Positions 32,037-42,009 of a DNA stretch of 64,000 bases are shown here, in pieces. The notes below the pieces were generated by a model. It was not told where the DNA came from. It did not search any database and saw nothing but the letters and a program-made list of their open reading frames with translations. The stretch's first letter is position 1. The number at the start of each line of letters is the position of its first letter. Source of the DNA: Setoptus koraiensis (Eukaryota > Arthropoda); the NCBI GenBank assembly GCA_048013815.1, contig CM106586.1:21638001-21702000 (forward strand). The letters run 5' to 3'. A program made the position numbers and the translations under genes.

Positions 32037-32846
32037 ATGGCACTACTCAACAAAATGGTAAGACACACGCTTTACGAACACCTAACATATGAACCCTGCT
32101 GGTTAATATCAAATCTAGCTCCAATTTCTCATTCATCTTATCTATCTATCACAATTTCTATCAAACTTCAATAGGGTGCCCTGGCTACGGTCGCTAAAAG
32201 GTCAATTGTTATGAATCAAAGCTTCAGGCCCCTGTCTCAAGCTGTCTTCTCAAAGCACGTGGGTGCTCAAGTACAAAAGCCAGCTCCAGATTTTTGCGCT
32301 ACGGCTGTCGTTGATGGAGCATTCAAGCAGATCAAGTTGGCGGATTATCGAGGCAAATATCTAGTTCTGTTCTTCTATCCGCTCGATTTTACCTTCGTTT
32401 GCCCAACGGAAGTTATTGCATTCAATGACCGTCTCGAGGAATTTAGACAATTGAACACCGAGCTGGTAGCTGTGTCAGTTGATTCTCATTTCTCGCATCT
32501 TGCCTGGATCAACACGCCACGAAACAAAGGTGGCCTCGGAAAGGAAACTAAAATTCCCATTCTGTCTGATCTTAAGAAGACTATCTCACAAGATTATGGC
32601 TGTCTGCTACATAGCGAGGATATTGCATTGAGAGCATTGTACATCATCAATACAGAGGGAATTATTAGACAGATAACAATCAACGATTTACCGGTGGGTC
32701 GATCAGTTGATGAAACACTCAGACTTATAAAAGCCTTTCAATTTTCAGATGAGCATGGTGAGGTTTGTCCAGTCAACTGGCAACCTAAGTCAAAGACTAT
32801 AGATCCGAAGAACGCGTCGGAGTTTTTCGCCTCTCAATATAAGTGA
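32037..32846 (+). CDS. PRDX3: mitochondrial-type 2-Cys peroxiredoxin
   Basis: Two exons, 32037-32057 and 32175-32846, join in phase 0 across a 117-bp GT-AG intron to give 230 residues. It reduces hydrogen peroxide with thioredoxin as electron donor. The peroxidatic Cys sits in [13 protein letters not shown] and the resolving Cys in HGEVCPVNW, so it is a typical 2-Cys enzyme. The KGGLG motif and the C-terminal helix are those of hyperoxidation-sensitive eukaryotic forms. The last helix reads EFFASQYK where YF is usual. The N-terminus ([34 protein letters not shown]) is basic, hydroxylated and lacks acidic residues, as a mitochondrial presequence should be. [20 protein letters not shown] is diagnostic. 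PRDX3 rather than PRDX1/2 is inferred from that leader. The first exon codes only seven residues. Confidence 0.92.
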
Positions 32847-33691
32847 TGTCACCCTGAACACTAAACAATCAGTCACCAGAAATCATAGCCTTAAAAAGTG
32901 CTCCGTCATTAGTCTCTCTATTCACAATTCTGTTGGTACATATATTGGAACTATTTTCAATGATCGCATGGCACGGGAAGGAACACTCATCACAGATTGA
33001 GTGACCTTGTCACAAACTGCAGTTGAGACTCCAACGTTGTGTCGTATTCTGCCTGCTGTCAGGACATGAAAAATCTATTACGGAAATGTAATAATTCGCG
33101 AAAGAATCCAACAATGTGTGAATCTTGACTACTCTTTCTTTCCTCGTCGTCCTTTTTCTTGTGTTGTATTTGCCATATGTTCATTATATGTCTGTTGAAA
33201 TGTGACTCCAAAATAGCATCCAGATATACGACTCCCAGCGCGAGGCTCCCATCTCCCGTTGGCCGTTGCACCATTGGGGTTTGGAGTCTCGGTGAGTTAT
33301 CAAAATCTCTCAAATCTGTTCCTCTTGGGATTCCGATAACTCACAAGATCTCTCACATAAGATGATTCGAGAGTACGTCACCTGAAGTGAGCACAACGAA
33401 GCCTGGAAGTCTCCCCGGCGGGCGAACAGAGGAGCTGAAAACATTCCACACCTCCCGCGTACTGCAGCAGCGAGTGGAGAGGAGTGCCAGCGAACACGAA
33501 AGTCACATTTTTGAACTGTCTGTTTTACAAGTGTCTGTTTGTGCGTGCGCCATCTTACTATTTTTGTTGTTGATGCTATATCAATCAGTGATATTGTTGT
33601 TGATTGTATATTTATTTATATCATTATCATCATTTTTATCATATCATTAATATTATTATTGACATCATATATCATATGAGTTAAGACAAAC
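32847..33691. other. non-coding between Prx3 and CTDNEP1
   Basis: About 845 bp with short frames lacking recognisable domains. The last 150 bp are T/A-rich repeats (TTGTTGTTGAT, ATCATTATCATC). It presumably holds the 3' and 5' ends of the two flanking genes. Confidence 0.45.
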
Positions 33692-34547
33692 ATGAATATT
33701 AGAATTCCATATTTATTAGCGTCTAAGTTATGGGCATTCATTTGCAATATACTCAAGAAACAAACGAGGACTTTAATCCAGCATCAAACTATTAAATATG
33801 ACTTACCACCAATATCACCTTTATCCAGGCACAGATTGAGCATTGTTTGCAGGAAGACATTAGTTTTAGATTTGGATGAGACATTGATCCATTCGCATCA
33901 CGATGGTGTCGTCAGGCAGGCAGCAGTTAAGCCTGGTACGCCGCCTGATTTCGTTCTTAGAGTTCTAATCGATGGACATCCAGTTAGATTTTTTGTACAT
34001 AAACGACCGCATGTTGACTTTTTCCTCAGCGTGGTAAGTATGCAAATAAGGACGCTGTGTCATAGGCCAAAATCGATCAATCGTGATCGAATTTTCAATT
34101 ATTATTCACCAAAGAAAACATAACTCATTCCAACAACCCTTTCTCTATTATCCATTCTTACGATGACCTTAGATCAGCCAATGGTATGATCTAGTTGTGT
34201 TCACAGCAAGCATGGAAATATATGGCAGCGCCGTAGCTGATCGTCTAGACAATGATCGAGGTATATTGAGAAGAAGATATTTTCGCCAACATTGCGTATT
34301 AGACTACGGCAGCTATACCAAAGATCTATCAGCTATAACTAATGACATGTCCAAAGTTTTCATACTTGATAATTCGCCATCAGCCTATCGGGCGTACCCT
34401 GACAACGCGATCCCGATAAAATCATGGTTCTCAGATGCCCATGATACAGCTCTGTTGAACCTTTTGCCCGTTCTAGATGCATTAAGATTTTGCACTGATG
34501 TCCGATCTGTACTCGGCCGGAATCTACATCTTCATAATCTGTGGTAA
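33692..34547 (+). CDS. CTDNEP1: CTD nuclear envelope phosphatase 1 (Dullard)
   Basis: Exons 33692-34033 and 34173-34547 join in phase 0 across a 139-bp intron, giving 238 residues (human 244). It is a HAD-type serine phosphatase anchored in the ER and nuclear envelope that dephosphorylates lipin and limits BMP signalling. The N-terminal hydrophobic segment [15 protein letters not shown] is the membrane anchor. [16 protein letters not shown] carries the catalytic DxDx(T/V) motif. [25 protein letters not shown] and [43 protein letters not shown] follow the human protein almost residue for residue. The C-terminus [11 protein letters not shown] also matches. It converges on UTP23, 162 bp between stops. 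Confidence 0.95.
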
Positions 34548-34709
34548 ACGCACTTATAGAAATTTATTATCATTGCTATTACTATAGAAGAAAGAAAATT
34601 ACTATCATCAAACATACATTTACATAAACTTTCAATATTTAAAACCCACCAGAGGAGGAATCTATTTGAGAAAGAAAAACTGTTGAGCTCTAGGCGAAAC
34701 TTAGATTAA

Positions 34710-35492
34710 TTATTGCTCTTGTTGACCCAACTCTCCTTGCAGTAGTTTTCTCACATGGCGAGCTATCTTGACTCGTTTCCTTTTTCTAGTATGAGATCGT
34801 TGGTCTTGAGTCTCATCCTTGGTGTCGGTCTTGGAGGGGAGTTTCTTCTTTTTACATGATAGAGGATTTGGTCCCCGAGGTCCCTTTCTTTTTTTCTTCT
34901 TCAGTTCCTTGCTCTCTGTTCGCTCTTGGTCACTATCTAGTTCTTCTTTTTTTAGGATGTCTAACAGTTCTTTTTGATCCGAGCTTATACAATTTGTGAG
35001 AGTTTTATGTTTAGTTTCTACAGTCTCCTGCAGAAGCTGGGGTGGTTCTTCCATGATCATGGTGTTATTTTTCAGTTTAAGCAATGGGCAAACAACATTC
35101 TTCCTAACCATCTGCCTTAGCTTGTTATCTTGAGTTGCAATAAAGTAGTGGTCTTTGTTTCCATCTCTCGAAACCATGGATAACAGACATTGTGTGGCAC
35201 CAATAGGTTTATCATGATCACATTTTCTGGTTGAAAATTGCTTTATGATTAGCGTTGCTCCATGGACAGCACTTCCGAGTGATTGGCTCTCATTAATAAC
35301 GCAAGCAGTGGTTAGTAATTTGCATTCGCCTCCAAGATATTTTGTTATCTGCTCCTGAATATTCACTTTGTTATCTAATGCTACCTGACAAAATGTGCCG
35401 TCTAGCAAAACTTGATAGGGTGTGCGGAAGCCGAAATTGTTCCTAAAAAGAGACATATAACGTCCGACACGCTTATACCTTTTTATTTTCAT
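34710..35492 (-). CDS. UTP23: UTP23 small-subunit processome protein
   Basis: A 260-residue single-exon member of the FCF1/UTP23 PIN-like family, acting in the nucleolus in early cleavages of pre-18S rRNA and snR30/U17 release. FRNNFGFRTPYQVLLDGTFCQVAL at residues 16-39 is the family opening. The cysteines and histidine in LTTACVINE and STRKCDHDK correspond to the zinc-binding CCHC set. ATQCLLSMV and HYFIATQDNKLRQMVRK complete the PIN-like core. Residues after about 195 are a Lys/Arg-rich nucleolar-type tail. UTP23 PIN domains are usually catalytically degenerate. UTP23 is preferred over FCF1 because of the MKIKRYKR start and long basic tail. Confidence 0.9.
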   Translation of the reverse strand: MKIKRYKRVGRYMSLFRNNFGFRTPYQVLLDGTFCQVALDNKVNIQEQITKYLGGECKLLTTACVINESQSLGSAVHGATLIIKQFSTRKCDHDKPIGATQCLLSMVSRDGNKDHYFIATQDNKLRQMVRKNVVCPLLKLKNNTMIMEEPPQLLQETVETKHKTLTNCISSDQKELLDILKKEELDSDQERTESKELKKKKRKGPRGPNPLSCKKKKLPSKTDTKDETQDQRSHTRKRKRVKIARHVRKLLQGELGQQEQ

Positions 35493-35880
35493 CTCGAAAT
35501 AGGGATTTGTATATTGGATTGATAAGCTAAGGCCGAGGGATAGTCATTGTCCGACGGGATTGATAAAACACGACATGTGACACAAAACCTCGTGCCACGA
35601 ATGACTAATGCACACCTCTCAACAGATGGCGTCACGACATGTTTCAAGGCGGTAAAATTGGATAGAATCGGACGTGACTGTCAGCAACGAGAATAAGTAG
35701 TGATGGGCCGCGACAGATCGAAAGAACGAAGTCAATTATCGAGTACGGAGAAACAGATGGGCACTGGGAAGAAATTCTTTCTATGGATGACTCAAGAGAA
35801 TTGGAGATTTTTTTATATTCCTATAACTAAGACGAATAATAACGCACATACATATCTCAACGATTACCTACAGTGAGCAC
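35493..35880. other. non-coding between UTP23 and ATP synthase d
   Basis: 388 bp holding the UTP23 promoter and the ATP synthase d 3' end. No further gene or repeat was recognised. Confidence 0.4.
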
Positions 35881-36483
35881 TCAACTGTAGTGCAACTTCT
35901 TTGTCTCCTCCCAATCCTTGAGGGCAGAAGGAGTCGAATAAGGTACAGGGTCCGGCTTAGCGAATTCTGCAGCTTGCTCTCTAGTTAGACCTGGTGATTT
36001 CTCATAATGAGGAGCAATACTAGGTCTTGTGTGATGCAGAGACCAATCAGGGAAAGTTAGCGTGAAATCCTCTAAATTCATATCTTTGACTGGTATCATC
36101 TTTTCGAACTTTTCCTTGATTTCATGTGCCTTCGCGATTAAAACTCGTGATTTTTCAGTCGCTGCCTTCAATTTTTGTGTGTGGTCATCTTGGATTGCCT
36201 TCAATTCTTGAAACCTTGACTCGGGGGCAACTGGATATTCCACTTTCACCGATTTAAATGATTTCTCAAGTTCATCCACTAGTTTTGGGTCAGAGGCATT
36301 AGCCCGATAGTAGCTCCAATCAATAGCTGGTAACTTGTCTGGTAGGGCGGCCATTTTTTGAATATTACCATCGCAAAAAGCCTTCAATTTGTTCAGCTTG
36401 GCCTGCTCTTGTTTGGGAACAAGAGATGCCAGTTTAGACCAGTCCGTCTTCAACTTAGCGACAGCTCTAGCTGCGGATGCCAT
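35881..36483 (-). CDS. ATP5PD: mitochondrial ATP synthase subunit d
   Basis: A 200-residue single-exon peripheral-stalk subunit of the F1Fo ATP synthase. Landmarks are the N-terminal ARAVAKLKTDWSKLASLVPKQEQAKLNKLKAF, the LPAIDWSYYRANASDPKLVDELEKSF core (human IDWAYYK equivalent), a long charged helix at about residues 90-130 and the aromatic LEDFTLTFPDWSLHH. Length and order match insect ATP synthase d (about 178 residues) with a slightly longer C-terminus. Start chosen at the Met opening the conserved region. With subunit g 9 kb away it is the second Fo subunit in this cluster. Confidence 0.93.
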   Translation of the reverse strand: MASAARAVAKLKTDWSKLASLVPKQEQAKLNKLKAFCDGNIQKMAALPDKLPAIDWSYYRANASDPKLVDELEKSFKSVKVEYPVAPESRFQELKAIQDDHTQKLKAATEKSRVLIAKAHEIKEKFEKMIPVKDMNLEDFTLTFPDWSLHHTRPSIAPHYEKSPGLTREQAAEFAKPDPVPYSTPSALKDWEETKKLHYS

Positions 36484-36765
36484 TATCAGTAATATTTAGC
36501 TACAATTATGGAGAGGTTCCTAGGTGTGAACGAATCGGCTGCTAACGATCTATGATAAATCAAGAATAGGTTTGCTGATGAGGTCCCCTATTTTTTATTG
36601 AAATTATTGAAGGACAACTATCACTGTGTGCTTTTATTCGCTGTTGTTTTCATGCCGTAGAAGCTTTATCAGCTCTCCTCACAGAGCATGCGCGCGGCAA
36701 GTTCAAATTCGAATAATTTTTTTTTTTTACAGTTATGAAAAAAGAGAAGTTTGAATTCCATGTCG

Positions 36766-37521
36766 TCAGTACCAATACATTGGGTATGGAGTTCTGTGAT
36801 CTCTAATACCATGTTGCTCACATATATCCATCTCGAAGGTCTTCACTTCTGGTTTGAATGTAACTTTAGTAACTATATCAGCTGGGGTATCTTTCGGTTG
36901 TTCATTGTATTGTTCCCTTTTAGTGTAGTCATAAGTCATGTGGGCTTGCTTCGGAATAGGTATGCTTCTACCAGTTCTTACAGATAATCTGACTCTATTT
37001 CCATCAGCGTCATATTGCCATTCTATGTCTGTCGGCATAAGATCGGTCGGGTCCACAAGTTTGACCTCATGGTTAATGAGAAGCGGTTCCTCTCTTGCAA
37101 CTATCTGACCGTACGACTCATCAGATTCCATAAGACGCTCTCTAGACAAATTTAGTCCCTCAACACACACCCAGTTTCTCTCGTGTACTATGTATTTGAC
37201 AAGTCCCTGTTTTCCTTTATCCTTGCCTTTCAAGATCTCAACACGATCCCCCAGATACATTGGAAAGTATCGAATAGGTTCAACGAATACTTTCCTGATC
37301 TTCACACCGTTTCGATTTAGAAGTTCAAACTCTCTTTCCCAAGGCCTCCAAATGTCATAATATGCATTTCTCTTGTATCTGTATACTTTTTTTATAAATT
37401 GAGGGAGATTTGGCTTCTTCGTTTCTATAAATCTCGTGTGCCTCTTGACGTAACGCGATGGCATATTGTGATATGTCTCTGGAAGGCGTGAAGCGCATTT
37501 CAGAAGTTGGGTGAACCTCAT
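36766..37521 (-). CDS. MRPL24: mitochondrial large-subunit ribosomal protein uL24m
   Basis: A 251-residue single-exon protein. YLGDRVEILKGKDKGKQGLVKYIVHERNWVCVEGLN (residues about 90-125) is a KOW motif as in bacterial L24. The flanking PWEREFELLNRNGVKIRKVFVEP and VKLVDPTDLMPTDIEWQYDADGNRVRLSVRTGRSIPIP are the metazoan mitochondrial extensions. The N-terminus is basic (RFTQLLKCASRLPETYHNMPSRYVKRH), suitable for import. It binds 23S-like rRNA early in mitoribosome assembly. It is divergent from the NUP205 gene, 543 bp apart. Confidence 0.93.
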   Translation of the reverse strand: MRFTQLLKCASRLPETYHNMPSRYVKRHTRFIETKKPNLPQFIKKVYRYKRNAYYDIWRPWEREFELLNRNGVKIRKVFVEPIRYFPMYLGDRVEILKGKDKGKQGLVKYIVHERNWVCVEGLNLSRERLMESDESYGQIVAREEPLLINHEVKLVDPTDLMPTDIEWQYDADGNRVRLSVRTGRSIPIPKQAHMTYDYTKREQYNEQPKDTPADIVTKVTFKPEVKTFEMDICEQHGIRDHRTPYPMYWY

Positions 37522-38064
37522 ATCCGAATCCTTTTTTGGTATGATATGGTAGTGATGATTAATGATCCAATTATTAGATAATCAATATAACTGTAAGAGA
37601 AAATTCAACGAAATCTTTAAAGCACTCGGCCCTGACGCTGCAAAACTTGAATGCGCCCTCTTCAGTATATATATCGAATTATATGAAATAAGCATGGGAG
37701 CCTCTTTTTTCTTTCAAATCAACCGCTTCTCTTCAATTCATTAATACATCACATGTGCAAATCATGTGTGCAACAATTTCGTTCTTCACAGCGTCTTCAG
37801 TTATCCATGGTTAAGCTGCACGATGAATTACATGCCGCCGAATGAGCGCTCAGATTAGTACTTTGAAACCCAACTAATTCTGTCACCGGTTGCTATCCGC
37901 ACGTGTTGTACAAAGAAGAATTGTCCTCGTCGATCTATTGCCATTTCAGATGTATTAATCTCAATTCACCAACTGCGTTATTATATTACTCTTTATCATA
38001 TAGATGATAGATATTATTCAACCGATTAGTTTACTCAAGAAATTCGTTGCAACTGAAATCAAAC
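37522..38064. promoter_or_regulatory. intergenic region, MRPL24/NUP205 divergent promoter
   Basis: 543 bp between divergent starts. A 60-codon frame at about 37,562-37,744 has no resemblance to the missing NUP205 N-terminus that I can see. No splice pair joining upstream coding sequence to 38,065 was found. Confidence 0.4.
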
Positions 38065-41000
38065 ATGGTACGCAGTATCAACCCATTTGATGTTCAGGTG
38101 AATGATGTAACTCTGGTAGAGTTAGAAAGATGGCTTTCATCTGAATATTTGGAGAAATTCTTTGGAAACCTCAACAGATATTATTCTGCTCTGAGAAGTA
38201 TCAAAACGGACTTGAATGTCCCAACTCTGTTACCTCCGCTAGATATGCCGTCCAAGCATCTACCAGATGAGCAAGACCAAGAAAAAGCTCTAGATGATTA
38301 TTGTTCCTATTTGAAAATAATTGAACAGGTTGTATCTAAGAACAGGATTCATAGTTTAGCCATTGTTGAGAGCTCAAGATTCAACTGCATCGCCACATTC
38401 GTTGGACTAATAATGTGCCCGATTCCTAAAAAATTGAAAGTCTCTCTCATAGACTGTTGTGCAGCCTCAGCCAAAGCGGCTCCAGAAACTGCTTTGGCCC
38501 TTTGGAACAAATTAGGAGTATTAGTCCCCGCATTAGCGAATAACAAGACAGGCTTGCCGAGTGGATCTTCAGAATGGCAGAGCGGCATCATGATGGAAAT
38601 AGAAGACCTTGAGCCCCGTGCACAGCAGTATTCTCTCACAATCAGCTTCATCAAACTATTAGAAAATGTTTTGGGTAGTATAGCTCATCATCAATATATT
38701 CAACAGCAAGCTTCATTAGAAACGTGCCTCAATCTAGTGATCAATCTGGTTATGTTGAAGTTAAACTCCAGGCAATTCAACAAGAAAGAGGAGAAATGGA
38801 TTATTTTAAACTCATGCATCTCTACACTCTACTACTTTGTTTCTATTTATGATCCAGCAACTGATGGGACATCCAGCAGATGTTCATTTCGATTGATGTC
38901 TCAGATACTTCAAGATGGGGCTATATTCAAATGTCTGATGTTGAATATTGAAGATGTCGTTGATGAAATGGAGTTTGCTCTTGTGAACAGTACACAACCG
39001 AACGAGGATGGCATACAGAATATTAGCCTGAGCGAGAATGGAAACAAAGATCAGAATGAATGTAACTCTTTAATGGATAATTACGTTGTGCTAGCACTCA
39101 AATTACTCAATTGTCTATTCGAAAAACAATCTGGCTTCATGGAGATAATCAGACATATACTTGGATATCCTACTGCTTCAAATGTTAAACTCAACGTACT
39201 TCTAAATGGTGTAAACTACAGGGCCGGCGCCGTCGATCGGCTAGCAACTCTAGTTAGAGTCGTTGCTCTTTGCTCTCCAGAATCTTGCAACCAAGCACTA
39301 CTTCTACTGAGATCCGTCATGGAAGAGCAACCTAATCTTGCCCAACAAATTTCCTTGCATTTGAGCTCGTCTAAATCACAATTAGTTCATGGAGACAATC
39401 TAGTCACGATATTCGTCAACTGCTTATCATCAGAGACGAAAGAAGTTAGAATTGGCGCATTGAGGCTTATATCATCTTGCTTGAACTACAAATCTGGTAG
39501 TGGAAGAGCTTTTTACAACTTGGGACACGAGTTATTAGGTTTCGATCACCACATGACAACGTTGCGCCTGCCAGATTCAGAGGGAAAGACGTTCGATTGT
39601 CTTCATTCCATAATCGGTCTTTTTAGTCCTGAATCATTTACTCACCCTGAAATCAAAGAAGAACGAACCTATGGCCTTGAAATTCTACATAAGATATGTG
39701 TTGATGGTAAGACTTGTGACATATCCTTGCGATTCTTGCGCACAAGTTATGAATTCATAACAAAATACCTCAACAGCCTTTATCGACTTTTCGATAACTC
39801 TTCGCCGTCAAAACTTATAGAGGAACGACTCGATGAGTTAGTCTGGTTCCTCAGGCTAATTGCGGTTGAAGTGAAACTTACTTCAGAGAGGAATATGCGT
39901 TCGATTATAACAAATTATATGAATCTACTTGTGGCCGACAAACCTCGCCGCCTACTGGAACTATTACCAAGCTCAGTATGCGCCCATTCTCACCCTCCCA
40001 TGCCTAGTTGGGAATGTTTTGACAGTGATGAAGTTTGGCAACTCATCGTAGATCAAGCAGACAACAATGTAGTGATAGATCTGAAAAATCTTCGCCATAA
40101 ACTACTCAGTGAGGTCAAGATTATTCATTCAAGATTGGGAAGCGCACAAAACGATATGGTCAGGAATGAAGTTGAGGAAATTTCCGCATTCGCCACCCAA
40201 CTCAATGCATCATATAAACAGCAAACCATTAAATGTGCTTATTTCAATGCCTGGCGCGAATTGACAGAAACCATAATGACAGTCAATGCGTTGAAAGGTT
40301 TCGAAGAAGATCTCACAGTTAGAATACTTTTCGAAATTATCCATGAATTGATGTCGAGGACTAACTTGCCCTATTTTAGCTACTCCAACTTATTTACTCC
40401 TATTACATCTACAGTTTTAATTGCTTCGTCAACTTTACACGACATTGGCCCTAAGACTTCTACAACAACCGATTTTGTAGCAATTGTGAATACAATCAGA
40501 GTTCTACTTGAACAAACATCTGGATTACTGTGGGGTCAACTCAAGAGAGCCCGCGTGAATCTATATTCTGCCTATCTACATGCGTCGAGAGCGTTACCAG
40601 GAAAGTTATTAGCGGACCTCAAGTTTAGTCCGTCACTTATTGAAAAAATTTGCAAAGACGCGATACGAGGCGAGACAGTTACAAAAGTAGTCGCAATATC
40701 CATTCTGACTGAGTCTGATCTATCTTGGGTGAATGACGCAACTCGCGATGGATCTTTACGACTGCTCCTTGAAAGTTTACTTGCAGACGACGCCGAGATT
40801 GTTGCTACAAAATGTGAAGTGGTTACTAAAGCGTTTTATGCTTTCGAATCTAAAGTAACACTGTTCACCAAGATAGCCTCTACTCTTAATGGAGCCAAAC
40901 AACTAGTGCATCTCAACTTGATGGATATAATCACATCTCTCAAATCAACTGAATCATACTTATTCGTCTTGAATGAGAAGAATATTTGCCAGAAGCTATT

Positions 41001-41691
41001 CATATCAGTTGTGCGTCTGATGAGGACTCTTAGTATAACTTTGAGGGCAAACAATCGAAATCTATTGATGATGAAGTACCCTAAGATCTATAGTGAAATA
41101 CTTCGAAATATTCCAGTCCTCACGAAGCACCATGAAGGTCTTGATTCCTTATTGGTTATGACTTCTCTACTTTCCCAGATCATTGTGCATGCTGATACCA
41201 GGTTGAGGCACGATTTTGTTACTACTTTGCAACACTTTACCGACGGAATCGGAGAGATGGAGATGAAGATACTGGCAAATGTATTAATTGGATGCATGAA
41301 AATACTCAAGGCAGAGTCTTACATGGTGGCACCACTTTTCGCACCAGTTTGGAATCCCTCAAATCCATCCGTTATGATGTCTCAGCAAGGTCTTGGAGTA
41401 CTCATCACTGTAATCAATAACGTCTCAGAACAGCATCCAAGCAGCCCAGGAGATCATACAGTAAGGGAAACGGTTTTGGATATTTGTATCTATCTTATTT
41501 GGTTTCATATGAAGTTATACACAGACACTGATTATCATTCAGAAGTATCACGAGATCTTGATGCATTCAAAAGCGAGACTCAAGTGGTGTTGAGTGATGG
41601 CTTCTTTAACCGAATATCGTCCTGCAAGAGCGACTTTGTTGAGGTTTTTTCCCGAAGATTGAAAAAATTAGTACGAGCAAAAACACAATGA
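38065..41691 (+). CDS. NUP205: NUP205 nucleoporin, N-terminal portion absent
   Basis: A 1,208-residue intronless frame of alpha-solenoid sequence. NUP205 is an inner-ring scaffold nucleoporin that binds NUP93. The match to human NUP205 is a long series of anchors in the same order: GLIMCPIPKKLKVSLIDCCAASAKAAPETALALWNKL against GLLQCSIPPVLKAELLKTLAAFGKSPEIAASLWQSL; then LRTSYEFITKYLNSL, LVWFLRLIAVEVKLTS, and KAFYAFESKVTLFTKIA against KALYTYESKMAFLTRVA. The first residues already align near position 440-450 of the roughly 2,000-residue human protein, so about 400 N-terminal residues are missing here. The ATG at 38,065 (AAACATGG) has a good context. MRPL24 lies 543 bp upstream on the other strand, leaving little room for the missing part. 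The tail is also shorter than human. Confidence 0.82.
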   Translation: MVRSINPFDVQVNDVTLVELERWLSSEYLEKFFGNLNRYYSALRSIKTDLNVPTLLPPLDMPSKHLPDEQDQEKALDDYCSYLKIIEQVVSKNRIHSLAIVESSRFNCIATFVGLIMCPIPKKLKVSLIDCCAASAKAAPETALALWNKLGVLVPALANNKTGLPSGSSEWQSGIMMEIEDLEPRAQQYSLTISFIKLLENVLGSIAHHQYIQQQASLETCLNLVINLVMLKLNSRQFNKKEEKWIILNSCISTLYYFVSIYDPATDGTSSRCSFRLMSQILQDGAIFKCLMLNIEDVVDEMEFALVNSTQPNEDGIQNISLSENGNKDQNECNSLMDNYVVLALKLLNCLFEKQSGFMEIIRHILGYPTASNVKLNVLLNGVNYRAGAVDRLATLVRVVALCSPESCNQALLLLRSVMEEQPNLAQQISLHLSSSKSQLVHGDNLVTIFVNCLSSETKEVRIGALRLISSCLNYKSGSGRAFYNLGHELLGFDHHMTTLRLPDSEGKTFDCLHSIIGLFSPESFTHPEIKEERTYGLEILHKICVDGKTCDISLRFLRTSYEFITKYLNSLYRLFDNSSPSKLIEERLDELVWFLRLIAVEVKLTSERNMRSIITNYMNLLVADKPRRLLELLPSSVCAHSHPPMPSWECFDSDEVWQLIVDQADNNVVIDLKNLRHKLLSEVKIIHSRLGSAQNDMVRNEVEEISAFATQLNASYKQQTIKCAYFNAWRELTETIMTVNALKGFEEDLTVRILFEIIHELMSRTNLPYFSYSNLFTPITSTVLIASSTLHDIGPKTSTTTDFVAIVNTIRVLLEQTSGLLWGQLKRARVNLYSAYLHASRALPGKLLADLKFSPSLIEKICKDAIRGETVTKVVAISILTESDLSWVNDATRDGSLRLLLESLLADDAEIVATKCEVVTKAFYAFESKVTLFTKIASTLNGAKQLVHLNLMDIITSLKSTESYLFVLNEKNICQKLFISVVRLMRTLSITLRANNRNLLMMKYPKIYSEILRNIPVLTKHHEGLDSLLVMTSLLSQIIVHADTRLRHDFVTTLQHFTDGIGEMEMKILANVLIGCMKILKAESYMVAPLFAPVWNPSNPSVMMSQQGLGVLITVINNVSEQHPSSPGDHTVRETVLDICIYLIWFHMKLYTDTDYHSEVSRDLDAFKSETQVVLSDGFFNRISSCKSDFVEVFSRRLKKLVRAKTQ

Positions 41692-41805
41692 AATTTATCT
41701 GGATTTGTGTAGATGTATATTTATATCAGATTAGATTCAGCGTTTGGCCAAGATGTAATTGACAATATGTATATATAATTATATTAGTAAATTGGATAGA
41801 AATGT

Positions 41806-42009
41806 TTAAAATACGACGCATTTGCCCCTATCAATCCAGGGATTGTTTTTCTTGTCCGGAGGGTGAATCAGCGGGTCATTGGGCTCGTTCTGTTCAATGA
41901 AATCCTTGATGGCCTTTATTGATTTTGATGATTGCCACCGTTCCATATTAGCTTGGAAGGTAAGGTTTTCAATTTGTAGCCTGAGAGCTTCGCTATCTAG
42001 ATCCATCAT
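41806..42009 (-). CDS. heterotrimeric G-protein gamma subunit
   Basis: A 67-residue single-exon protein with the GGL-domain helix ([55 protein letters not shown]) and a C-terminal CaaX box, CVVF. The NDPLIxPPxxxNPW pattern is typical of gamma chains. The cysteine should be prenylated, anchoring the G-beta-gamma dimer to membranes. A terminal Phe is less common than Leu or Met and leaves the choice between geranylgeranyl and farnesyl open. Two adjacent Met codons make either start possible. It converges on NUP205, 114 bp between stops. Confidence 0.93.
   Translation of the reverse strand: MMDLDSEALRLQIENLTFQANMERWQSSKSIKAIKDFIEQNEPNDPLIHPPDKKNNPWIDRGKCVVF

Noticed and set aside
38047-38064. 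Six-codon upstream extension of NUP205 starting at TTG
   Set aside because: TTG is not a likely start in an animal nuclear gene, and the ATG at 38,065 has a good Kozak context.
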